A DNA stretch of 64,000 nucleotides from Arabidopsis thaliana (Eukaryota > Streptophyta > Magnoliopsida > Brassicales > Brassicaceae). The notes under the pieces are model-generated. The model saw only the letters and a program-made list of their open reading frames with translations, did not search any database and was not told the DNA's origin. Shown piece after piece: positions 55,401-64,000 of this stretch; position 1 is the first letter of the stretch, and each line of letters begins with the position of its first letter. The DNA lies in NCBI RefSeq assembly GCF_000001735.4, contig NC_003076.8, positions 16,991,835 through 17,055,834 on the forward strand, in the 5' to 3' direction. The translations under genes were made by a program, and so were the position numbers.

Positions 55401-55729
55401 GTTTTTACACTATCAACAAGAGGACATCTAAACATGGGTGCTGCCAACTTACAAATAAGTTTTACATGTCTATACACAAAAGTGTAAACATTCGTTTGGT
55501 AAATGAGATGAATAATTGGCAAAAATAAGCGAGAAATAACATTTTTTACAGACTACTCAAAGCAAATAAAAATAGTGTCTTTCTCAACAGAGTAGCCAGC
55601 CTTCGCTATGTACCTAGAAGCGATTTAGAAAAATAAGGATGAATTTTATTTTTTACTTTATCTTTAATTCCCCGAATTGTAAATGATAAAATGGATCACT
55701 TGGTACGAAATATTTGTATCCAACCACAT

Positions 55730-55781
55730 CTTATTATCTATGTAAACAATATTCTTTAGTATTGTTTACATAGATAATAAG
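55730..55781. repeat. Perfect 22-bp inverted repeat
   Basis: Arms 55730-55751 and 55760-55781 are exact complements with an 8-base spacer TTCTTTAG. The arm contains ATCTATGTAAACAATA. It lies in the repeat mosaic and has no annotated transcript around it. Confidence 0.9.
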
Positions 55782-57830
55782 AAAAAACAAGATCCGTATG
55801 TTACGTTTTCATGCAGTAATCAGATTTAGCTATTTAAAATTGGGATAATCTCCATTATTATACGGTGAATTTGTTGAGTGTTAAAATTAAGTTGACGTAA
55901 CCAAATAGTTACATATCAATTTATTATAACAGAAGTGATGACTGGTATAACTGCAGACGAATTATTGGAACCGGAACAAAAACTAATAGGTTTATAAAAA
56001 CACCTATTAGTGACATCTACAAAGCGTTGTTAAATAACAACATAGTAAACGTATATAACCAACAAGTATTTTAATCTGTTGTTAGGGTGTCGTTGTTTAA
56101 AGATACTATAATCCTACAACTTAATAGCTTCACACTCCTAACACCACAAAAATGTTTTACTGTCTTGAAACACTTCTCCAAATCGAGTTTTAGTCATAGC
56201 CCACCCTATTTGCTCATATGTATACATCATTTAGTTTAAATAAATTGTTTTGCATTTAAAAGTCCCAATTTGTATTGCATTTGTCCAATTGGTGTTTTAT
56301 TAGATTCTAGGTACAAAAAAAATGACTTGAAGTATGAGGAACATAGAATTTGTGAGTCATAGGAAATATAGCGTATCGCATAACCAGAGATTAGTCTAGA
56401 ACACGGATTGCATAATATTGTATTATCCACACTTTTCACTACGTTTTCCAAATTCGAATATAAAAACATATTTTGACTCTTTTGGACTAACATGGATTTT
56501 TTCTTATTTTTTTTATTTTTTTTTGGCCAAATGAAATTTTTGTTTTTGTTGATATGAAATTCATTTAGTTAATTTTGAAATATTTATTTAATTTTTTATT
56601 CTTAAATAATAAAAATCTCCATAGTTAGTTATGTAACATATTGACGGTGCTGATGATGATATATTTAAAAAAAGGTTAAAAAAATTTAGATAACAACTTA
56701 TGATAACGTTTTCAGAATATTGTATTGGTCACGAGGATGAGTCATCGAACCAAATGTTTTGTTTAATATGCATATGTTCAACGATAATGGCTGTAGTTGG
56801 ATGTTAATATTTTATTTATATGATTTTTCTGTTAGGCTTTCATGTAGTAATCATATTGAGCTATTTAAAATCGGTATAATCTTCATCTGGCTATTATACG
56901 GTCCATCTGTTAAGTAATGAAACTAAAGTTGACGTAACCAAATAGTTACGTAGCGATTTATTATAACGGAAGCATGTGATTGTGGCCTATGATCACAAAA
57001 AGAAAATAAAAATGTTTTGATGGTTTATGTAAAAGTTGTTTAAGTGGATGAAAATTTAGTTATTTATGTAGCAAACATATAATATTTTTTTCAGGAGTCT
57101 TTTTTCAGCAAAAAACCATTTGCTATCTAATATAACTTGAGGGGTATTCAATCAGTTTTTTTGGTTTGATTTTTCTATCAAAGACAAACATTTAAAGACA
57201 AATATTTAAATCTAACCTATATTGCACGGAAACAGAAACGAAAACGCAGAAGTGAAACATTTTGTAAACGAAAAACAATTTTTTACAAATTAAATAATAT
57301 AAACACTTCAGAAGCGTATTACAAAAAAAATGATCAAAACAACACAAAAATCAAAAACATTAATATTAAATAGTTTGTTACCGAAGACACATTTTCATTC
57401 TTATTTTAATCATCTCCATCAAACAAAAAATCCTTCCAAATCTTGTTTGTCGAGAGAAAAAACTTAAAGCTCGAATCTTCTAATTAGTTATATGTATTAT
57501 AAATCTTAATATTTTTAAACTATTTATTACTAAGTTTCCGGAATTTCCAAACTAAGATTTGTTGGAAACTTATTTCCGTGGCGTTTTTTGGTGTTTCCAA
57601 AACGTTATGGTGTAATTAAATAACGACACTGTAAAATCCCATAACTTAATTGCTTCACCAATCTTACACCAAAAATGATTATAGTGTCTTGAAACTCCTA
57701 TCTTAATAAAGTTCTAGTCATAACTTACTCTACTTGCACTTGCACTTGCACATACGGTGTCTTGAAACTTCATTTAGTTTAAATCACTTTGTTTTGCATT
57801 TAAAGTCCTAATTTGTATTGCATTTGTACA
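55782..57830. repeat. Mosaic repeat, further copies of the dispersed modules
   Basis: Contains the CGTAACC core at about 55892 and 56929, the GACACCTATTAGTGACATC module at about 56009, and TCATAACTTACTC and ATTTGTATTGCATTTGTAC modules at 57718-57830, parallel to 48200-48330 and 49640-49740. Confidence 0.75.
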
Positions 57831-60002
57831 TAAGTGGAGATTTATTAGATTTTAGGTACATAAAGGGCCTCAAAACATGAGGAACATATCATTTAAAAAA
57901 GAGTTTAGGAGGCGCCAAGGAGAAACCAAGAAGAAGGTAAAAGTATCAGCCAAGGACATCAACCGACGGAAGTAGAAGACTAAGTCCAAGAATTGAGGCA
58001 TTGATCGATATCTGCAATGCACATGGGAAGGCATGGATGGACCATAATGTATGGTTGACTGTGCAATCAAACGATAGGGTTCCTCCACACAGGAGTCCAT
58101 AAGAAATATGAGGACTCATCGACCACCAACTATTACAATACCACACCCGAATTTCCCCATTTGAACCCATTTTTAGTTTAATCGATCCAATTTTTTATCA
58201 GGGGTCGACCCTACTCGGTTACTGTTCATTTATACGCTAATGTAATGCACATTAAACCTTCAGTTTTGTTTTAACCATTAACCTAGAGGATTCAAAGACT
58301 ATATCTTGATTGAAGATTCTTTTCTTTCCTTGTTGGGTTTATGAAACTTCATATTTCATCGTTATTTCTGATTAAAATCATGTGTGAGTAGATTTCCCCT
58401 ATGGTTCAGAGTTTGGTAAAATTCAAGAATGAATCTTGATTCAGGAAAAAACCTACAAACAATTATTGCTTGGATTGGTATTAAGCCTTGTTCGAAAAAT
58501 CAGCCTTTGCGGTCTATTTATCGCCAGAAAAAAAAAAACAGAAAAACGCTCGACATCACCCAGTCGCCGCGATTTCATATACTCGGCCAATAAATCTGAT
58601 ATGTAAGAAAAAATCACTTTTTTTTTGTTAAATTTAAGTTAAAAATCGATTATTTATAAATAAATCTGTAAATTTTGGGTATAATATACTGAAAACCAAA
58701 CAAAAATTGATTAAAAAAAGAAAGAAAAAACTGGATAAGAGAAATCAATTTTTGGAAACAGAAATTCTCATGTGTTGAATTCCAGTGGACAAGAAGATAC
58801 AATAACAAGGCTGCTGATCGTTAGCAAGGGAACCTCTAGTGATTCCAAAAAGCTTTATATCACACTTTTACATTCCATGTTATCTTGTAAACAACTTCCA
58901 TGAAGATCACTTTTCTTATTAATCAAATTCAGCCGTTAAAAAAAAAAAAAAAAATTGGTTCGTGTTTAGGGTTGTGGTTGCGCAGCCAAGAGGAAGAAGA
59001 AGAAGCGAAAATACTTATTTTACCCTCTATTAAAGGTGAAATGATTAAAAATTAGTTGTCGTAGTTCAAACCCGCAATTAAGATTAAGAATTGTTTTATG
59101 TATATCATTAAGCATAAATGTCTAAAGAGTATATGTAAAATATTAAATAATAAAAATCATGTTTTATAAAATAAATCAAATAAGAAGTTAAGGTTTCTTA
59201 TTGACAATGTAAAATAAGTAATTACATTACTTAATTGCCTTTGAATTTTTGGTTATGCCATACCATTAACCTACTAGACTTTTAAGGGTGATATATTTTT
59301 ACTTCTCGTATACGCCTCAGAAAGAAAATAGGTACCAACATAAGACCGATAATAAAAAGCAACACCCAGCCCTAACGAGAGACAGGGTCAAGAGAAGGAG
59401 AGACTGTAAAACTCTAAAAGGTCACTGAGGCAAACATATGTATACTACAAGGGCATCCTTAACGAAAAAAGCCAAAACAATCTTCTTTTATGTTTTATTT
59501 GGAAATTTAATACCTAATTATTTTTGGTCGAAAGACAAATACATATACCTAATTATTATGATTATCAAAATAACATATTTTATTTTTTTGGGTATTAAAT
59601 CATACATTTTAATTATTATGTGTATCTTTTTCTAACTAAAAACAACATAATTTGTTAGAAATACTCTTTCATCAATACTATTTTTTTGAAAACGAACATT
59701 AAAAAATAAGTATCTTTGCAAATGTTTTAAAAAATAATTAGATATTAAACTTCCAAATAAAAAATAAATTAAATATTTTTGGCTTTTTTCTCATCCTTAA
59801 CTTACGCAAATATATTTAATTTATATTCTTATATTATAAATTATAATCTATCTGCAATGTTCTATTTACAACTTCACGATGACAGCTTTCTCGACAATAC
59901 ATGGATCCACAACAAACCGTTGTATCAGCGGTATATCCTCTAGACAGCTTACCTTTGACTCACAATTATAGACTGCAGTGCACTGAAACTTCAGATACGC
60001 TT
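57831..60002. other. Intergenic, unclassified transposon-like sequence
   Basis: 57890-58200 is GC-richer and reads broken frames in all phases. It resembles a decayed retroelement but matches no domain I can name. 58240-58530 (ATGGTTCAGAGTTTGGTAAA, AGCCTTGTTCGAAAAATCAG) may be LTR-like. The rest is AT-rich. Confidence 0.35.
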
Positions 60003-60125
60003 TGCATTTATAATGTGTAAGAGAGTGTTTCTAGGAATCGAAACCCAAGATTATGTAAAATCATTATATCTTGGATTACTAAGTTAAGAACCTTCCACAA
60101 GCGAGTTCCACATGACAAGCTTACT
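60003..60125 (-). mobile_element. Possible tRNA-derived SINE
   Basis: On the minus strand GGTTTCGATTCC (60034-60045) matches a Pol III B box, and TTAACTTAGTAATCC, about 30-45 bases upstream, resembles an A box at tRNA-like spacing. No 3' tail or target duplication was defined. Confidence 0.4.
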
Positions 60126-60974
60126 ATTTTTATAATCCTATTTTTCTGTTTTGAATGCATGTAACATTTTCAAAACTCAATAATTTAAAAGATGATTATA
60201 TACATTAAATTAAAGAATAAAAAGACTACATCCTACGTTATGTATCTACAGCTGGCTTATATGCAGCTACATGAAACTTCCAAGACTAAATTAAGGAAAA
60301 TATTTGGCAGCCACATGAAAGAGACATTATCACACATTCAAATTTTAAAAATGTCTTGTTAGTTACACGAAATATTGCAATTACATACAAATATTCGAAA
60401 ACAAATATAAGTAATTTTTTTTATATATATAGGTTTTGATTGGTAACACGCATAATAGAATAATGATGTTTACTAATGTGATTATGAAGAAAATTTACCG
60501 ATAAAAAAACTGCATAATTGTATTAAAAAAATCAAAAACGCAAGATTTACATTTTCGCCTATAGTTACAAATAAAAAATTCATTATGCAAAAAAATAGAT
60601 ATATAGTTGCTTATTTGTATAATAAATACTCTTCTACACATACTACATATTAATAATTGTAAAAGAAAAAATATAATTGTTTACACCAAAATTATATCAT
60701 TAATAGTATAAAAAAACTTTTTCACATTTTTTAAATAAATTTTAATAATCTTGTATGTTTATTATCTTATCTTACTTAGAATACATTAAAATATAAGTAA
60801 AATATAATTTTATTTATTAAGTATATATATATATATATATATATTAATATAATATTTTATTTTGCCATTCTGCAAAATGTATCCAATCAACATATTTTAG
60901 AAAAAAAATCATTCGGAAAGTTTTCATACTGCAAAATTTTATTATTCATTTTATGCAATTATGCAATGTTACCA

Positions 60975-61230
60975 ATCAGAACCAAATTTTTGTTAACTAG
61001 GAGGAGTTTGGACCTAAATCTTAATCTCCCTAATAGTAAAGACCCGCATTTGCTAATACCTTATAACATAGCGTAAAGCATACCTCCTACCGAAAATCGA
61101 ACTAGGGAGCATATGGATCCACCTTCTGCACTTAAACCGTTAGTCCAATGCACCATTGGTAACATAAGGGAACATATGGATCCACCTTCTGCACTTAAAC
61201 CGTTAGTCCAATGCACCATTGGTAACATAA
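60975..61230 (-). mobile_element. tRNA-derived SINE with duplicated A-box segment
   Basis: The minus strand reads TGGTGCATTGGACTAACGG (A-box side, 61137-61155 and again 61200-61218), and GTTCGATTTTCG (B-box side, 61091-61102) follows about 40 bases after the inner copy. These are Pol III internal promoter elements at tRNA spacing. About 115 bp of unrelated body follows, ending near TCCTAGTTAACAAAAATTTGG. A 63-bp tandem duplication (61104-61166 and 61167-61229, one mismatch) doubles the A-box half. Confidence 0.6.
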
Positions 61231-61731
61231 ATCATGTTGCAGACATCATAACTATCATACTCTATTGATCTGGTTGCCGAATCCGAACGTTGAACGATGT
61301 GCACCGGTATTGACCAAAAATATTCTCTTTGATGGGACGATAATCTATTTAGTTATGGTATATTTTATTCATATTTTGTTGTAAAATTTTTGAAAAATTG
61401 TTATAACAACTTATTATCATGTTAAGAAAAACATTTAAAGACTAAGAACTAATCACGGATCGATTCCTGCTTAATCTTCGATTTTATTGTCCGAGGGCAC
61501 CTGAAACCTTTGACAAGTGCCTATAAAAATTTGCTAAACAAATCATCACATTAAATGATTAAAACAACTCTAAAAAACAATTTTATGTTTTGAAAATTTA
61601 AAACGCCACAAACATGCAATGCCATTTAAAATATATTATGTGAAAGCTTATATAAACTGATGCTTAATCGTAACAAACAAATCCTCACACACAAACATAT
61701 ACACGTTAACCAGTTAGCAGATTGACACGAA
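61231..61731 (+). promoter_or_regulatory. MRN1 proximal promoter
   Basis: TATATAAA at 61649-61656 lies 76 bp before the MRN1 ATG, fitting a leader of about 45 nt. The promoter is bounded upstream by the SINE-like element at 60975-61230. No regulatory motif beyond the TATA box can be assigned with confidence. Confidence 0.6.
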
Positions 61732-62497
61732 ATGTGGAGACTGCGAATTGGAGCTGAGGCAAGACAAGACCCTCACTTGTTCACCACGAACAACTTTGCC
61801 GGAAGACAGATCTGGGAGTTTGATGCCAACGGGGGCTCTCCTGAGGAACTCGCCGAGGTCGAGGAGGCTCGCCTCAATTTCGCAAACAACAAGTCACGTT
61901 TCAAGGCTAGTCCCGATCTCTTCTGGCGTAGGCAGGTTGGTGATGAAACCTCTTTGCCTTTGAACAAAACTCTTTTTTTTTATGACAATTCTCTATAACA
62001 GCACAGTTTAAGTTTTTGTTCCAAATATATCATCATTATTTTGTTCTTTTGGTAAACAGTTTCTGAGGGAGAAAAAGTTCGAGCAGAAGATCCCGAGAGT
62101 GAGAATAGAGGATGCAGAGAAGATAACATATGAAGACGCAAAGACGGCACTAAGAAGAGGAGTACTCTATTACGCGGCATGTCAGGCTAACGATGGCCAT
62201 TGGCCTTCTGAAGTCTCTGGTTCCATGTTCTTGGACGCTCCCTTTGTAAGCTTACCTCACTTGGACTCTCTTTATTTGTTTCTTATTATTCATAATTATC
62301 TATTCGGAAGGAATATGATTATTTCTTAATAATAATTAGTGATTTAAAATTAAATAATCACAGGTGATATGCTTGTACATTACCGGACACCTGGAGAAAA
62401 TCTTTACACTAGAGCATGTCAAAGAGTTACTCCGTTACATGTATAACACTCAGGTATAAATTGTAACAGATTATGTACATTTATTCAAAATAGACAA

Positions 62498-62563
<66 letters not shown>

Positions 62564-63745
62564 CTCGTTAGCTCAACTGAAAAAACACCTCAAATCAAAA
62601 CAAAACCTAGAGGTAACATGATCGAGTACGCTTGGAGTGGGACCATATAACATGCTCTTGTCTCGTGTTAAGGGGATGTACAGACCTTAGTTAGAACTTC
62701 CTTATGATTCAACAAAACAAAGAAAAAAAGATAAAAGATGTATACAATTGTTAGAACTTGTAACCTATAATATGTTATAACCATAACCATTGGTATGCAG
62801 AATGAAGATGGTGGGTGGGGGTTAGATGTGGAAAGCCACAGTGTCATGTTTTGCACGGTCCTCAACTACATCTGCTTACGTATTTTGGGAGTAGAACCAG
62901 ATCATGACGGTCAAAAAAGTGCATGCGCAAGGGCTCGTAAATGGATCCTAGACCATGGGGGTGCCACGTATGCGCCTATGGTGGCTAAAGCTTGGCTTTC
63001 GGTATGTTTTCACAAACATACGTATAAAATTCGAGGTTTTTTTAACCAATGTTTTATATAAGTTGTGGTTCGATTCATTAAGTTAATCAATTAATGCTCT
63101 TTATACAGGTTCTAGGAGTGTATGACTGGTCTGGTTGCAAACCGCTACCACCCGAGATTTGGATGCTCCCTTCTTTTTCTCCCATTAATGGAGGTTCCAT
63201 AATTCATACCTTAATGATATGAATATTTATTTTTTTGATTTGTAGCACTTGCATGAGCTATATATCTTTATGACACTGAGTAATACCTATGAGTGTAGGT
63301 ACTCTATGGATATATATCCGGGATCTTCTCATGGGCATGTCATATTTGTATGGTAAAAAATTTGTAGCTACACCAACCGCTCTCATTCTACAGCTCCGAG
63401 AAGAACTTTATCCCCAGCCTTACAGCAAAATCATTTGGAGCAAAGCCCGTAATCGATGCGCAAAGGTTTGTGTAGTCATGTGGAATATGGATTAAAAAAA
63501 AAATGACATCTTATATTAATATAAGAAAACAATTTGTGATCACGATGATGCAGGAAGATCTATTATATCCAAAGTCATTTGGACAAGATTTGTTTTGGGA
63601 AGGTGTTCATATGCTTTCGGAGAATATCATAAACCGCTGGCCTCTCAACAAGTTTGTTAGACAAAGAGCACTACGAACCACAATGGAACTTGTTCACTAC
63701 CATGATGAAACGACCCACTATATCACAGGTGCATGTGTTGCGAAG
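61732..63745 (+). CDS. MRN1: Marneral synthase (oxidosqualene cyclase), first seven exons
   Basis: Exons 61732-61935, 62060-62245, 62364-62453, 62801-63001, 63109-63193, 63299-63465 and 63554-63745 join in frame to give residues 1-375 of a protein of about 760. The rest lies beyond the right edge. MRN1 (AT5G42600) cyclises 2,3-oxidosqualene to marneral, a ring-cleaved monocyclic triterpene aldehyde, at the ER membrane. It starts [20 protein letters not shown], the standard plant OSC N-terminus. QW motifs are visible: QANDGHW (110-116) and QNEDGGW (160-166, split across exons 3 and 4). [22 protein letters not shown] and ITGACVAK are other OSC core segments. The catalytic DCTAE region is outside the window. 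Introns 3 and 7 carry TA microsatellites, and intron 3 a SINE-like insertion. No frame break. Confidence 0.97.
62501..62557. repeat. (TA)n microsatellite in MRN1 intron 3
   Basis: 57 bases of uninterrupted TA next to the SINE-like element. Confidence 0.95.
62558..62740 (+). mobile_element. SINE-like element in MRN1 intron 3
   Basis: CGTTAGCTCAACTGAAAAAA (A-box type, about 62565-62584) and GATCGAGTACGC (B-box type, about 62620-62631) are spaced as in tRNA-derived SINEs. GCTTGGAGTGGGACC follows, and the element ends in the A-rich tail AACAAAACAAAGAAAAAAAG. It is in the sense orientation of MRN1, and the host splice sites are intact. Confidence 0.6.
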
Positions 63746-63924
63746 GTACTATACATACATAAACTAAACTAAAATCCACATGGTGACAAAATGACGGACT
63801 TACTAACTATTAAAATACAAATCATCAATCAGAGTCAGCGTTGAGGGCATGACCATTCACATTTGCCGCCCTATAATATTTATTTTATATTAATATATCT
63901 TACGTTGTTGACAAAAAAAAAAAA

Positions 63925-63945
63925 ATATATATATATATATAGGCT

Positions 63946-63977
<32 letters not shown>
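63925..63977. repeat. (TA)n microsatellites in MRN1 intron 7
   Basis: Two TA runs (63925-63940 and 63950-63977) separated by AGGCTATC, following a poly-A stretch. Intron 7 of MRN1 extends from 63746 past the end of the window. Confidence 0.9.
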
Positions 63978-63982
<5 letters not shown>

Positions 63983-64000
63983 TTACATTATATGAAAGAA

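Noticed and set aside
57870..58170. Overlapping minus-strand open frames in a GC-richer patch
   Set aside because: No domain recognised and frames are short; probably decayed mobile DNA.
60975..61230. Functional tRNA genes from the A-box and B-box matches
   Set aside because: No cloverleaf acceptor stem can be formed and B boxes deviate from functional tRNA sequence; SINE origin fits better. The same applies at 60003 and 62558.

Overview
The window is plant nuclear DNA, almost certainly Arabidopsis thaliana chromosome 5 (about AT5G42490 to AT5G42600) or a very close relative. Genes are split by GT-AG introns, intergenic DNA is very AT-rich, and several spliced products reassembled here have the exact length I remember for the A. 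thaliana proteins: XRN2 1012 aa over 22 exons, BPC6 342 aa, HVA22I 296 aa, CYP705A12 499 aa, CYP71A16 497 aa. Locus names and published functions come from memory; exon boundaries were worked out from the sequence.

Layout, left to right. (1) 62-788: N-terminal exons of a kinesin motor gene running off the left edge. (2) 2.5-7.0 kb: two tandem dirigent-protein genes in a duplicated block, with an internally deleted Ty1/copia remnant between them. (3) 8.4-10.6 kb: BPC6, a GAGA-binding regulator with a 5' UTR intron and a short uORF. (4) 11.6-12.1 kb: a 500-bp foldback, then a stray copy of XRN2 exon 1. (5) 13.1-13.5 kb: a two-exon gene for a 71-residue secreted peptide. (6) 15.7-22.7 kb: XRN2, a nuclear 5'-3' exoribonuclease. 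(7) 23.2-25.1 kb: HVA22I, an ER-shaping protein. (8) 25.8-28.8 kb: a direct duplication carrying two ECA1/prolamin-like small cysteine-rich genes, the second with a nonsense codon. (9) 29.6-30.7 kb: a BAP31-like ER protein.

(10) 31.8 kb to the right edge: the marneral triterpene cluster, CYP705A12, CYP71A16 and the first seven exons of the oxidosqualene cyclase MRN1, which continues past the window. MRN1 cyclises 2,3-oxidosqualene to marneral and the two P450s act as tailoring oxidases. Unlike the compact housekeeping genes to the left, the cluster genes are separated by 6 kb and 20 kb of repeats: foldback and minisatellite arrays, Helitron ends, a 2.66-kb hAT element with a target-site duplication, SINE-like elements, an interstitial telomeric repeat, and several diverged segmental copies of the same transposon-derived sequence.

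No wholly new gene system is evident. The most informative unexplained structures are the paired filled/empty insertion sites in the duplicated repeats, the long foldbacks, unusual active-site motifs in both cluster P450s, and a SINE-like insertion in an MRN1 intron.
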